The notes: generated from the letters alone by a model not told the origin. A stretch of DNA of 64,000 nt from Symsagittifera roscoffensis (GCF_963678635.1 NC_087070.1:9212539-9276538), one strand, 5' to 3'; positions 1 through 11,901 are shown, counted from the stretch's first letter. Numbers and translations: made by a program.

Positions 1-897
1 CATAGATCAAACAGATCTATTGTATTACCATAATTCAAACAAATCTATGGCTCAACTGTCAAGTTATGAAGAAATATGAGCGTAGCGAAGACTTCATCCT
101 GACCGTGATGATTGTTTTTTTTTCGAGATTTGCTCACATTTAAATTTGATTTTTGATTTTTCTAAAAATCAGTTCATTTACTTTGTTGAAAGGAAAGCAA
201 ACTCCACTATCGATCAGTAAAAATGCAAAAAGCACAAAAGACGTGTAGAAGGCACAAAAACTTGTGGTTTCCTTGCATTCTGTTGGCTATCTTTGATATA
301 CCCAATTCATTATTGCCAAATTTCAAAGACAACTATCATAGAAATTCTGATGTAAACAAATCAATAGATTGCATCTAATTTTTGTTCCGAATGTTGAAGA
401 TTTGAACTGTGACCTTTTATCAAAAATTTGCGGTAGATCGAAATTTTCCGATTCAGACCAAGTGAAATCTTGCAAGGAAAATGTTCAATTTTTCATTAAC
501 GCGCAGTAATTGACGCAGTTTAACTGGCTGCGGAATCAGTCGAAAATTAAATGAGGCAGTGTAACTGGTCAAGCTAATGTTTTAAAAACTGCGAAACAAA
601 ATACCTTGTGTTATTTTTTGTTACTGTGTTAAAATTTTCAAAAAGAGAGAAATTGCTTAGTTTTTGTTTCATTTTATGGAAATTTATAGGCTAATAAAAG
701 ATTGTTGGAACATTCAGGGTTTCTCCCAGTCTTTATTAATAACTGCTACAGTGCTGATTTAATTTATCGAAAATTGGTCATAACTAGGAACTTGAACCGT
801 ATATTTCTAAAATTAAAATTTTATCAAAGAAAAAGGAACGAAATCTAAAATAGACGGTCACTGTGCAAGAAGCACAGAATATTCCGGCTATTGTACA
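1..897. other. AT-rich intergenic DNA, no gene seen
   Basis: No open frame with coding character, splice-flanked exon or repeat end was recognised on either strand. The stretch is rich in A and T runs and ends at the start of the tandem duplication that follows. Confidence 0.5.
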
Positions 898-3804
898 CCA
901 ATAGTTTTTTTTTCAAATTAGTGTCGTTTTGTCTGCGTGGTGTAATAAAAAGATTTGAACGAAAAATAAAGCATATTCAATTATCATAGTAAAATCAGCA
1001 AACTGGAAAAAATCAAAATGATTTTTCGAAAAAAAACAAAAAAATTTTCGAAGAAATTGAAAGTTTTTCAAATTTTTTGACAGATTTTTTTAATGATTTT
1101 TTTTATGATTGTGGTTCGCAAAATGGCGTTACAAAATTCCAAAAATTATTTTTATCTGAGTAAAATTAAACGCAAGCACAAATCAGTTATTGCACACGAC
1201 TTAAATTAACCATAAATAAGCCTGCTTGCTCGTTTCATTCGCTCGAAACTAGACCACAAATCAAATAATTTATTTTCAGTTCTTAAATGTCCTCCGACTC
1301 ATTTTTTGTGATGTCAATTGATCGTATACCATCCGACCCATTCCATTGACTTTTTTGATACCTGGTAATTTTTTTGCATGAAAAAGAAAAGAGAGAAGTA
1401 ATTAAAACCTTCCTATGTTCGCTCAATATACCCAAAAACGTAAAAAGAATCAATCCAAATCGTAAGCTAACAATAGATATTTTCGGTAAATAGATCTGAC
1501 AATTGTCAAAATTGAACATCGTCACATCGGCAATTTACAGCTTAAAACTCAAAGCAAAATTTTTAAATGTTGGTATTTGTCTTTGAGACATGTCTCTTTT
1601 TCTTAAAGGTCAGACTTAATCAAGTCTGAACCAATTTAGAGGGAAAAAAACGGTTAAAATAGGGTACCACCCCCTATTTTAGTATGTTATAAAATAACAT
1701 GGGTAGGTGCGGGGCTCAAATTCACGCCGAACCATTCGACCATAAAAAAGTCTCGCATTTGTCTTTGACTGCTTGTCCATTTTTTAAAATTTATGTTCGC
1801 TATATGCATTTATACTTTTTCTCACGCAATTTACTTTTGCACTGCAACAACATCAAAATTCAAATTTTCTCCTCATTTTTCAAATGGACGGTTTAGAAAG
1901 TGTCTTAGAACTTAAACAGACTTAAAATGGCGCCTGTTGGTTTTACAAAATCTACAGCCAAAACCTTCAGTTTTGGCACCATTCAATCAATAAACCAGTT
2001 CGGTAGAATTTCTTTTTTTTTTGCTGAATGAGTTATATCAAAGTGAACTTTTATGTAGCCAAATAGCAACCATTTAAGTATTTTGCATCGCAATTTGCAT
2101 GTGAAGAGAGATCCGTAAATAGGTACAAGTTCGCATGTGTTTAATCGTTGAACTATTTCATTATAGGGGTGGCAATTCTTTATTCGAAACTCAAGCGATC
2201 CGAAAACTTAGTAAAATCAATACTGTTAAGTACAATTTTTAATTGAAACCAATATGATAAGTTTCGCAGTCGAAAAAAGAAACAACCCCTGGCATACAGG
2301 GTCGGATCTAGGAATTTCTCGAGGGGAGGGGAAGGGGGGGGGGGGGTTTCCAATAGTTTTTTTTTCAAATTAGTGTCGTTTTGTCTGCGTGGTGTAATAA
2401 AAAGATTTGAACGAAAAATAAAGCATATTCAATTATCATAGTAAAATCAGCAAACTGGAAAAAATCAAAATGATTTTTCGAAAAAAAACAAAAAAATTTT
2501 CGAAGAAATTGAAAGTTTTTCAAATTTTTTGACAGATTTTTTTAATGATTTTTTTTATGATTGTGGTTCGCAAAATGGCGTTACAAAATTCCAAAAATTA
2601 TTTTTATCTGAGTAAAATTAAACGCAAGCACAAATCAGTTATTGCACACGACTTAAATTAACCATAAATAAGCCTGCTTGCTCGTTTCATTCGCTCGAAA
2701 CTAGACCACAAATCAAATAATTTATTTTCAGTTCTTAAATGTCCTCCGACTCATTTTTTGTGATGTCAATTGATCGTATACCATCCGACCCATTCCATTG
2801 ACTTTTTTGATACCTGGTAATTTTTTTGCATGAAAAAGAAAAGAGAGAAGTAATTAAAACCTTCCTATGTTCGCTCAATATACCCAAAAACGTAAAAAGA
2901 ATCAATCCAAATCGTAAGCTAACAATAGATATTTTCGGTAAATAGATCTGACAATTGTCAAAATTGAACATCGTCACATCGGCAATTTACAGCTTAAAAC
3001 TCAAAGCAAAATTTTTAAATGTTGGTATTTGTCTTTGAGACATGTCTCTTTTTCTTAAAGGTCAGACTTAATCAAGTCTGAACCAATTTAGAGGGAAAAA
3101 AACGGTTAAAATAGGGTACCACCCCCTATTTTAGTATGTTATAAAATAACATGGGTAGGTGCGGGGCTCAAATTCACGCCGAACCATTCGACCATAAAAA
3201 AGTCTCGCATTTGTCTTTGACTGCTTGTCCATTTTTTAAAATTTATGTTCGCTATATGCATTTATACTTTTTCTCACGCAATTTACTTTTGCACTGCAAC
3301 AACATCAAAATTCAAATTTTCTCCTCATTTTTCAAATGGACGGTTTAGAAAGTGTCTTAGAACTTAAACAGACTTAAAATGGCGCCTGTTGGTTTTACAA
3401 AATCTACAGCCAAAACCTTCAGTTTTGGCACCATTCAATCAATAAACCAGTTCGGTAGAATTTCTTTTTTTTTTTGCTGAATGAGTTATATCAAAGTGAA
3501 CTTTTATGTAGCCAAATAGCAACCATTTAAGTATTTTGCATCGCAATTTGCATGTGAAGAGAGATCCGTAAATAGGTACAAGTTCGCATGTGTTTAATCG
3601 TTGAACTATTTCATTATAGGGGTGGCAATTCTTTATTCGAAACTCAAGCGATCCGAAAACTTAGTAAAATCAATACTGTTAAGTACAATTTTTAATTGAA
3701 ACCAATATGATAAGTTTCGCAGTCGAAAAAAGAAACAACCCCTGGCATACAGGGGCGGATCTAGGAATTTCTCGAGGGGAGGGGAAGGGGGGGGGGGGGG
3801 TTTC
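898..3804. repeat. 1,452-bp direct tandem duplication (two units)
   Basis: The unit starting at 898 is repeated from 2350 with a constant offset of 1,452 bp and very few differences, for example a longer T run near 3466 and T against G near 2301. Each unit ends in the head of a dispersed MITE, a GGATCTAGG-like sequence followed by a long G run. The first unit breaks off inside that G run (about 2336-2350), so the junction lies in the homopolymer. Near identity implies a recent duplication or an assembly duplication. Short open frames occur twice here only because the DNA is duplicated; none looks coding. Confidence 0.93.
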
Positions 3805-3980
3805 AAAAAAAAAATCGATTTGCCCAAAGCACTGTTTTGCCCCTATTTTGGCTAAATTTTCTGTGCCGCTGGCAAATTAAAACAGTCAAAAAAGCCGTTT
3901 TTGGGCACTTTTTGAAAAATTTTGACAAAAAAATCGCGTTTTTTTGGCGCGCGCTCCCCCTCAAAGTTAGTATAGCGGTA
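3747..3980. mobile_element. Truncated MITE of the CAGGGGCGGAT family
   Basis: Begins with the head CAGGGGCGGATCTAGG, then a G run and phrases shared with the copies near 8.4, 8.8 and 10.1 kb (GCCCAAAGCACTG, CTGTTTTGCC, GCGCGCTCCCCCTCAAAGTTAGTA). It stops before the matching right terminus, so only the left part is present. Confidence 0.6.
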
Positions 3981-4301
3981 AAATGTATTTGTTTTTATAT
4001 TCTTTGAGAGGGTTGGTGTGTAAAAACTTTCGAAGTTTGTTAGCTAAAATATTTTACGTTAAAGTTTTTTTTCGGCTGAATGGTTGTCTACCCATGTATT
4101 GTCGAAAAAAAATGAAACATTTTTGTGGATGTAATATTTTCCAATCACATAAACAGCTAAATCTGCGGTGAAAACTAAATCAACAAAAGTTTCATACGTT
4201 TGTTTTGACAAAAATTGGGTGGACAACCGTTCTGCCTAAATTAAAAGAAACCCGACAAAAATATGTCTTAAAACACTTTGAGCTCATAAGATTTAAAACT
4301 C

Positions 4302-5483
4302 AACAAGACTGCTCGTATCAGGGCGAAGCCCTGAATGTTCCGACTGCCTTTTAAGGTTTATGGAGCAATGATAACATGAAAAAGTTAATGTAATAAAATA
4401 AAATGAAAAATTCTAAAATTTGAAATTTTTTTTATCAAATCATCCCCCCACACGCCATATAGAGTACGAAAGAATAGATTTCGCTCATTGTAACAAATCA
4501 ATTATGGCAAATAAGCTTCTTTCAACCAATTTGGAACGATTTATAAGTTGGATTAAATCTCCGCTTACGCGTTCATAGCGCGCGTTAATTGTCCCAAATT
4601 GGTCAAAATGGCCAAAATGGCAATCTTTAAACCCTCATAACTTTACGAAAAATGATCACAGGTGAAATATCTTTTCAAATTTGAGCTCAGGACAACAATA
4701 GCTTTCGAATGATATAAAAAAATTCCGTCAAAAATGGCTAGTTAAAAAGTCGAAATTTGTCTGAAGAAAAAAAAAACCCACCCCGAGCACAAATATTCCG
4801 TTACTTTCGTATCGGAAGTCGGAACAATAAAGTTTCATAAACAGTTTCTGCTTACATTTAATTCCACTCAGTTATTTTTTAATTGTGTCAGTCGAATGAG
4901 AAAGTCAATTTTGTATGTTTTATGCTTTTATATGTGTCAAAAGAGGTGCCTATACCTTTTTGTTCCGACTTTCGATACGAAAGTGACGGAATATTTGTGC
5001 TCGGGGTGGGTTTTTTTTCTTCAGACAAATTTCGACTTTTTAACTAGCCATTTTTGACGGAATTTTTTTATATCATTCGAAAGCTATTGGGGTCCTGAGC
5101 TCAAATTTGAAAAGATAATTCACCTGTGATCATTTTTCATAAGGTTATGGGGGTTTAAAGATTGCCATTTTGGCCAATTTGGGACAATTAACGCGCTATA
5201 TATTTCGCGCTATTAACGCGTAAGCGCAGTTTAATCCGTCTTAAAATCGTTCCAAATTGGTTGAAAGAAGCTTATTTGCCATATTTGATTGGTTACAAGG
5301 AGCTAAATCTATTTGTTTGTACTTTATATGGCGTGTGGGTGGATGATTTTCATAAAAATATTCAAATTTAAAAAAAATCATTTTATTTTATTACATTTAG
5401 TTTCTTAATGTTATTACTGCTCCAAAAATCTTAAAAGGCAGTCGGAACATTCAGGGCTTCGCCCTGATACGAGCAGTCTTGTT
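4302..5483. mobile_element. Foldback-type inverted repeat, arms about 525 bp
   Basis: The left arm (about 4302-4829) and right arm (about 4957-5483) are imperfect reverse complements around a loop of roughly 127 bp. Outer ends share AACAAGACTGCTCGTATCAG, followed by GGCGAAGCCCTGAATGTTCCG. Inner ends share the CCCGAGCACAAATATTCCG phrase and a GTTCCGACTTCCGATACGAAAG-like phrase. Scattered mismatches and short indels between arms argue against a purely artefactual assembly hairpin. No transposase frame lies in the loop, so it is best called a non-autonomous foldback element or very large MITE. Confidence 0.85.
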
Positions 5484-5865
5484 AGATTTTGTTTTCAAAG
5501 GTATCTAAAGCAACTGAAAATGAAATCTTAATTTTATAACGCCACTCGGAATTTTGTTAAAACTATAATGGCTATTTGTGAGCATCGATTTTTTTTTAAA
5601 TGAGTGTTACTTTTGAAAGATGCTCGTTCTTTTTGAATTCAACAGCAAATGAAGCCTTAATAAAATTCGAGTGAACTTTTTTCGGCCTTTTCATTCGGAG
5701 GAACTGTTGTTTAGTTCTACTTTTTTGGTCAACTAATTTTCACCAGAATTCATCGCCTTTTTTGACTTTTGAGCTTGACGATTTGATCCGCATAACAGAA
5801 AAAAGAACAGTGAACTGTCTTCTTGGCTGTTGGCTATGCAATGTATGGTTCATTTCGTGTAGGAA

Positions 5866-6165
5866 CATTATGTTACATGTATGGTTCATATATGGTTCAT
5901 GTATGGCTCATGTATAGTTCATGTATGGTTCATGAATGGTTTATGAATGGTTCATATATGGCTCATTGATGGCTCATATATGGTTCATGTATGGTTCATG
6001 AATTGTTCATGTATGGTTCATATATGGTTCATGAATGGCTCATATATGGTTCATGTATGGTTCATGAATTGTTCATGTATGGTTCATATATGGTTCATGA
6101 ATGGCTTATGTATGGTTCTTGAATCGTTCTTTAATGGTTCACGTATGGGTCATGTGTGGTTCATT
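5866..6165 (+). repeat. Minisatellite, TATGGTTCATG-type units
   Basis: About 30 head-to-tail units of ~10 bp, mostly variants of ATGGTTCATG, ATGGTTCATA and ATGGCTCATG. The array ends a few bases before the acceptor of the first recognised exon at 6182. The apparent Met/Val/His/Trp/Phe-rich open frame across it is a product of the repeat and is not called as a protein. Confidence 0.9.
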
Positions 6166-6181
6166 TTGTTAGGAATTGCAG

Positions 6182-6297
6182 AACGTGAGCAGTATGGCTC
6201 ACACGATAGAGTTACTGAAGGCACAGCACCAGATCACAGGCCAGCAGATAGAAGTGTGTCCAGAAGCCCACAGGGAACAGTGGCTCATACAATACGC
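6182..6297 (+). CDS. Unrecognised coiled-coil / low-complexity protein, exon a
   Basis: First recognised exon of a + strand gene whose family I do not know. It follows an acceptor-like GGAATTGCAG. An in-frame ATG at 6194 gives a start MAHTIELLKAQHQITGQQ, which looks helical; the 12 bases before it are also open. The frame ends at 6297 with a GTTAGT donor, leaving two bases of a split codon. The next exon starts with exactly one base before a reading frame, so the split codon is restored (Ala). Residue composition (Gln, Glu, Leu) fits an amphipathic helix. A different frame is also open across this stretch, but it shares no phase with neighbouring exons. The true 5' end of the gene may lie further upstream. 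Confidence 0.5.
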
Positions 6298-6677
6298 GTT
6301 AGTACAAAAAATCCATATATATTTATGAATAGAAGCATAGAAAAACCCGATGCCAGAGTACATAAAAAGAATTATTGTAACCAGTAGTGGATAAATTAAG
6401 AAAAGCTTCCTATCTTAAACCTTCTTAAGAAAAAGATTTTCTTATAAGTTTTTTGAGCCAAACTGTATAACAATTTGTGAGGTTTTTCTAACAAAATTTT
6501 GACATAGCGACTTTGGCTAAACCAGTGGTGCTATTCCACTTGAAAACTTTCTACATTATACGTAAAAATAACACCATATTGAGGCGTAATTGGCCTTAGG
6601 ATTTTTTACCAAACATGGATTTTCTGATATCAAAAAAAATAAGAGCTGGGCAAAACAGCATCTTAATTTGTGTTTAG

Positions 6678-6915
6678 GAGTGAGGCCAACCAACTAGCCC
6701 AGTGTCTGAAAAACTTTGAAGCTCTGCAGCTACGGGTGAACAAACTAGCTGAAGAAGCCTCCCGGTCCATTTCCGTGTCAATATCCTCGTCCACAGCCTC
6801 GTCCCACCCCCTAAATTCTTCCCAGCAACCCGGACAGGAGTTTCATGCAACGGCTTCATACCAACAGCTAGCTAATGATGAACAAGTTCTGGCCGAGAAA
6901 GTTAGAGCCAAAGCG
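6678..6915 (+). CDS. Unrecognised coiled-coil / low-complexity protein, exon b
   Basis: Acceptor TTTGTGTTTAG before 6678 and a consensus donor GCG|GTAAGT after 6915. The 238-nt exon completes the split codon of exon a and ends in phase 0. It encodes a helix-forming stretch (SEANQLAQCLKNFEALQLRV, then NKLAEEASRS), a Ser/Thr-rich linker of about 30 residues, and a second helical stretch ending LAEKVRAKA. Leucines spaced at three to four residues suggest a coiled coil. GC content is clearly higher than in the surrounding introns, as expected of coding sequence here. Confidence 0.65.
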
Positions 6916-7448
6916 GTAAGTTTATTGGAAAAGCAAAATGGAAAATTTTAGTTTCTCGGTGATAATTATTGTGTCCCAAAACAAGTTTTGCAGCTTTTGT
7001 CAGAAATCATGATTTTGTAAAGCTTTTTCGATGTCAGTCATGATTTGAACTTCATTTTTGTTCCACTTTTTTGTTATCAGTTTATGTAACTGCAAAACAT
7101 CATCCTCAGATGAGATGGCAGATTCTGTTTAAGAGTAATGAATGTAGTTAGTGCTCTTACATAGACCTTGGTGATTTTTTTTGTTTTTTTTTTCATGAAA
7201 AATGTTATAATTTGTCCACGTTTAATTTTGATTTTTCGCGGTTTGACTTTTGATTTGTTTTTAACTTCAGTGTAATTCCATTGTTAAGAAGAAAGCAAAC
7301 TGCTCTATTGAACAGCAAAATTGTAAATGTCACAAAAAACTTGCAAAACGTGATAAACTTCTAGTTTCGAAAGTGGAATTAATTATCAGATATCCTAGTG
7401 AAAAAAATGTTTACCTATTGATCCAGTTTTCTCAAATTGGGCTATATT

Positions 7449-7875
7449 CAGGGTTGCAGAAAAACCAGTTTAGATTTAAAAAAAACGTTTTAAAAGTTTA
7501 AAACATTTTAAACATTTTTTAAACAAAAAAAAACAAGGAAGTTATATGCATTCTGTGCACCACACTTTCCCAAGTTGAGTGCTCTTTTCATTTCATTTTA
7601 AGTAGGATCGACTCCAAGAAAGTCTGATATAAAAAAACGCAGCAAATCAAGACTGCAGAATAAAAGAATTTTTCCGTTTCTTGGAACTTTCGAACCATGC
7701 ACTTTCGAACTAAATCCATCGAGGAGGTTTTTCCACGAATACTGTTCAGTTAGTCAAAGCACAGAAGAAAATCTGCCAATCAGGGGAAGTTGTTTTAAAC
7801 ACTAAATTATTCAGTGTTTTAAACACTGTTTTAAAAGTGTTTTAGACAAGACATGTTTTAAACAATGCAACCCTG
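7449..7875. mobile_element. hAT-type MITE (427 bp) with 8-bp target duplication
   Basis: Terminal inverted repeats CAGGGTTGCA at 7449-7458 and TGCAACCCTG at 7866-7875 are perfect reverse complements. Flanks GCTATATT and GTTATATT form an 8-bp target duplication with one mismatch, the length typical of hAT transposons. The interior has AAAACGTTTTAAAAG-like repeats and no transposase frame. It lies in the intron between exons b and c. Confidence 0.8.
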
Positions 7876-8081
7876 GTTATATTTAACAAAAAAGCGTTCA
7901 TCATGATTTGCTCTACAAATTCAAAGAGCTTTAAGGCCATCTACTTTTTTCTTCGAAATTCAAAAGTTGAAGGTTTTTTGAAAAACACAAGTCATTTTTT
8001 TTTCAGTTTCCTTGCGTTCATTACTCTTTTCCCACTGTCAGGGCAATGTTTTTTTTAACGAGCTCCGTTTTTGGCTTTCAG

Positions 8082-8192
8082 GTCTTCATAGACAGCTTGG
8101 AAACCAAGATGAAGAAATTAGATCTGCAGATAGAAAGTGACCGAAGGCAGTTCGAAGCAGAGAAGCAAAATCTACTGAATCACATACAAATG
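8082..8192 (+). CDS. Unrecognised coiled-coil / low-complexity protein, exon c
   Basis: A 111-nt exon (37 codons) with acceptor TTGGCTTTCAG and donor ATG|GTGAAA, phase 0 at both ends, matching the phase left by exon b. The peptide starts VFIDSLETKMKKLDLQIESD, continues through a charged Arg/Glu/Gln stretch and ends LLNHIQM. It is strongly helical with leucine/isoleucine heptad spacing and extends the coiled coil begun in exon b. A stop (TAG) lies just beyond the donor, so splicing is needed to continue. Confidence 0.65.
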
Positions 8193-8376
8193 GTGAAATA
8201 GTTGTATAACCTTTTGCTACCTGACTGTTTTTGAGCCGGACTTATATTTGTTTTTCATTGATAATCATCGATAATAAGTTTTTATTGTCTGTCTCCACAA
8301 AAAATAAACATAACTGATTACAAACGACTAAAATTTGACTATAACATTTTTTATCGGATCAATAAAGTTAATATTA

Positions 8377-8690
8377 AGGTGCTGATCTAGGATTTTCTCG
8401 ATCTCGAGGGGGGGGGGGGGCAAAATGAAAAAAAATCTAAATTTTTGTCGACTTTTTTTTCGGTCGACCAAATTGAATTTCCAAGCTCTCCTAAAGCACT
8501 TGAAAGACCCTGTTTTGGCCAAAAAAATTCCAAAAAATTGCGTTTTCTTTTGGCGCGGCGTGCTCCCCTCTTAAAGTTCGTATAGATTGGCGCCAAAGGC
8601 GCTTTAGAAATTTTTAATGGCCCGTCACCAAAAATGGATCTCTCAAAATAGTACAAAGGGAGACGCCATTTTATTTTGGTATAAGAAGAT
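8377..8690. mobile_element. Degraded MITE of the GCGGATCTAGG family
   Basis: Carries the head GCTGATCTAGGATTTTCTCG and G run, then the family phrases GCGGCGTGCTCCCCTCTTAAAG, GGCGCCAAAGGCGC and GTACAAAGGG. The terminal inverted repeat at the right end is not recognisable. It lies in the intron between exons c and d. Confidence 0.55.
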
Positions 8691-8727
8691 GCAGCTTCAT
8701 TGATGCTGACTTAAAGCATACTTAATG

Positions 8728-9128
8728 CAAAAGCGGATCTAGGATTTTCTCGAGGGGCCGGATTTTCAAAAAATTCTCGAAGTTTTTGTCGGATTTTTCG
8801 AGATCTCCCAAAGAACTAAAAAGTCCCTGTTTTTTTGTCCAAAATTTCTGCGCTGCGGGCAAAAAAAACTGACCAAAAAAAGCGTTTCTAGGCATATGTT
8901 AGAAAATTATGACCAAAAAAACGCGTTTTCTTCGGCGCGCATTCCACACTCAAAATTAGTACATGTTGGCGCTGAAGGCGCCTTTAGAAAACTTTTGGGG
9001 TCCGTCACCAAAAAAAGAATATCTCAAAACAGTACAACCCGGGCCCCTTTGGGTCGGCAGGGGGTCAAATCCCTGAGGGGAAAAAGCGTCCGCCAACCCC
9101 CCCCCCCCCCCCCTTAAATCCGCCCCTG
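8728..9128. mobile_element. MITE of the GCGGATCTAGG family, near complete
   Basis: Starts CAAAAGCGGATCTAGG and ends ATCCGCCCCTG, an imperfect inverted pair. Flanks ACTTAATG and CCTAATTG agree at five of eight positions, so the target duplication is only weakly supported. The interior has the family phrases CTCGAGGGGCCGG, GGCGCTGAAGGCGCC, GGGTCCGTCACC and TTTGGGTCGGCAGGGGGTC. Long C and G runs lie near the right end. Confidence 0.65.
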
Positions 9129-10070
9129 CCTAATTGTACGTGGAGCACTGCGACAAATCCAGTTATCAACAAAGATAGCCGGTTACTGTGCAAAAAGCAA
9201 AGAAGTCTTAATATCCGACCAGAGCTTAAGAATTTTTGTCAGCCATTGATAAATATGCAAATTGGAAAACACTTTTTGAAGACAAATTACATGAAAAACA
9301 AAAACTCAAAAAAAATTTAAAATTATCTTCTTTTTTAACTTTTTTTATTCCAAGGATGAAGCTAAAAAAAAACTTCAAAAATTAACGTCATTTGAATAAA
9401 GCTTAATTTTCAAGGCCTAAATTAAGCATGAATAAATTAATGTAAGTCTGATCAGTTGCTCGAAATTTAACGATAAATCAAAAAATTCAGAACGCTTTTT
9501 CTCGACACGGGAAAATTTTTTTTTGAAATTTCTTAACACCGTTCGAATTACTACTGAAAATGTTATATCTTTCAAAACAGTCGATGGTTAAGAGTAATGA
9601 ACGTAGATCTTGCTGATTTTTTTTTCAGGAAAATTCTTAAAATTCTCTAATAACTACAGATGCGCATTCATACATAATGATGGCTTGATTAATGCACTTG
9701 GGTAAATTTGCATTTTTTCAATTAAAATTCATCTACTGAAAATGACGTAAATAGCACTCTCCAACTAGGAATGTGAAAATGGCGCAAAAAAACGTGAACG
9801 ATTTCTAGTTTCGAAAGTGGAATTTAATTTTTAGATTTCCAGCGGAATAAAATTTTTACCGGTTGATTCAGTTTTCTCTAGTTTGATTCATGTTGTCAAA
9901 AAAGCGCCAATAATAAATTGAGAAAGGCGAGCTTTTTTCAAGAAAGTCAGTGTTTTTTATGTACGCATTGCGTTCATTAGTCTTTTCCAATCTTCGATTG
10001 GCTATGTTTATTTGTGCTAGCTGATTTTGCGTGGAAATCAAAAAGAAAAAAAGTAAAACAAACTCGAATA

Positions 10071-10422
10071 CAGGGGCGGATCTAGGATTTTCTCGAGGGG
10101 GCGGATTTTCAAGAATTTATCGATTTTTTTTAGGTCGACCAAATTGGTTTTTCCGAGCTCTCCAAGCACTAAAAAGTCCCTGTTTTGGCCAAAAGTTTTG
10201 CACCGCAGGCAAAATTTTGAAAAAACAGGCCAAAAAAGGCGTTCTTAGGCAATTTTTGGAAAGTTCATCAAAATTAGTTTATCAAATCACCTCTTCAAAA
10301 TTAGTATTTTTTTGCACCGAAGGCGCCTCTAGAAAAATTTTAGGGTCAATCAGCCAAAAAGAGGTATCTCAAAGTCATAAAAGGGGGACCCTTTGGGTCG
10401 GAGGGGGTCGAATCCGCTGGTG
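10071..10422. mobile_element. hAT-type MITE (352 bp) with 8-bp target duplication
   Basis: Left end CAGGGGCGGA and right end TCCGCTGGTG pair at eight of ten positions as inverted repeats. Flanks CTCGAATA (10063-10070) and CCCGAATA (10423-10430) agree at seven of eight bases, an hAT-like target duplication. It is the best-preserved member of the family also seen at 2.3, 3.7, 8.4 and 8.7 kb. It lies in the last intron before exon d. Confidence 0.75.
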
Positions 10423-10563
10423 CCCGAATACAAAGTTCCTCCCCATTTTCAATGGTCGGATCAAAATCAAAAAAATGCACGGTGACAGTATATTTTCCAT
10501 CAAATTTTATAATAAAATAGTAAACGATATACTTCACAGCAAGTCAAAATTTTTGTATTATAG

Positions 10564-11901
10564 CTCGAAACTGGACACAACACTAATGAGTTCGACCAAT
10601 CCTTGTTGTCAAATACTCAAAGCTCTCCTTTCGAACTCGGATCTCGATTGTCTCAAATTCATACACAAGGAAGATCCAATTCGGCGCTCGGTCATTCGTT
10701 ACCTTTAAATCCGAGACTGCTTTCGCCGTCGCCCCCAGACAACATTCATACTCGTCGGAAAACGAGAGACACATCGTCGCGCCATAACAGAAACATTTCA
10801 CAACCAGGGTTCTATGATTCAATGCGCAATACGCCGACAAATTTTATCGAAAGCTCCTCCGACAATCCGTTTTTCTATACAAATACTCGTCTAATTGATC
10901 CTAAAATTCCATTTATCGGATCCAAAGCTAACGTATCACACGAAAACACAAAATCTATCCATGAATCTTTTGCGAATACCTCTCGGAGTTTTCCAGTCGA
11001 AGTAATAAACGTCAGCTCATCAAGAACTACTGAAATGCCAGACTATCAACTTATACGCGACAATCCAAACTTAAACACAGCTTTAGGAGTCTTTAACACA
11101 AGTTCAAATCCAGGTGTACTAAGTGCAGCAGATTACGCTAGACCTAACTATCAGTCGCACAGCGCAACTGCTTCTCCTGTACCTTCAAGGACCAACCGTC
11201 CTATTCGGCCAATCGCGAGCAGCTTAGGGATGAAGATACCGAATTCATCAATGCATACACCAGCGAGATCAAGTTTTGCAAACTTGGGACCCACGAATCA
11301 CGGCATGTCGGTATCTCCTCTGCCTCAGAATATTGGATCCCAAAAAATGCATCCAGCATCCTTAGGACCATTGAATCCAAATAGCATAACATCACAGAGG
11401 CCACTAGCCAAGACCCATATATCTAGCGTTCAGCAACAAGTGACTGGCCTGCAGATCCCAGGGTTCCTGCAGTCTTCGCAGCTTGGGAACCTTGTCTCTG
11501 GGGTTCCAAATATTGCAGGGATCCCTGGTGTTGTCGGAGTGCAAAATATAACGGGATACCAAAATATTCCTGGAGCCCTAAATTCTAGCGGATTGCAGAA
11601 CGCTTCAGGACTCCATCGAAATATTTCCAGTTTACCCAATCAAACAATCGGTTTTGTGGCCCCACATCAGCAAGCATCAGCAAATTTTCCATTGACCAAT
11701 CAACGAGGAGTAATTCAACCAGTTTTGACCAATCATAGTTCCGTGTCAAAGTCATCGCAGTTATATGAACAGGTATTTCCGGCGTCAAGAACTTCGGTGC
11801 CCGTGAACAGATTGTCTGGATTGTTGATTCCTGCTTCCAACTTCCAAACAAACTCTGATTTAAGACAGGCTTCAAGTGCTGCATTCTATCAAGATTCGCA
11901 G
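10564..11901 (+). CDS. Unrecognised coiled-coil / low-complexity protein, large exon d
   Basis: The exon follows acceptor TTTTTGTATTATAG and is open for 446 codons to donor TCGCAG|GTAAAT, phase 0 at both ends, so it joins exon c directly. The product is rich in Ser, Asn, Pro, Thr and Gln with few charged or aromatic clusters and is predicted disordered. Around the middle third a hydrophobic Gly/Val/Ile/Pro/Asn repeat appears (for example GVPNIAGIPGVVGVQNITGY), with a GxQNxxGxxN-like period of roughly 8-10 residues. Without splicing, the frame would stop 11 codons past the donor. Exons a-d together give about 597 residues. No catalytic motif or known domain was recognised; a scaffold or transcription-associated role would be guesswork. 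Confidence 0.7.

Noticed and set aside
1283-3348. Pairs of identical short frames (80 and 65 codons)
   Set aside because: They are repeated only because the DNA is tandemly duplicated; composition is not coding-like.
5866-6165. CRISPR-like array
   Set aside because: Units are contiguous with no unique spacers; it is a eukaryotic minisatellite.
5947-6387. 146-codon Met/Val/His/Trp-rich open frame
   Set aside because: It is a translation of the 10-bp minisatellite followed by an out-of-frame read of exon a; the phase-matched frame is different.
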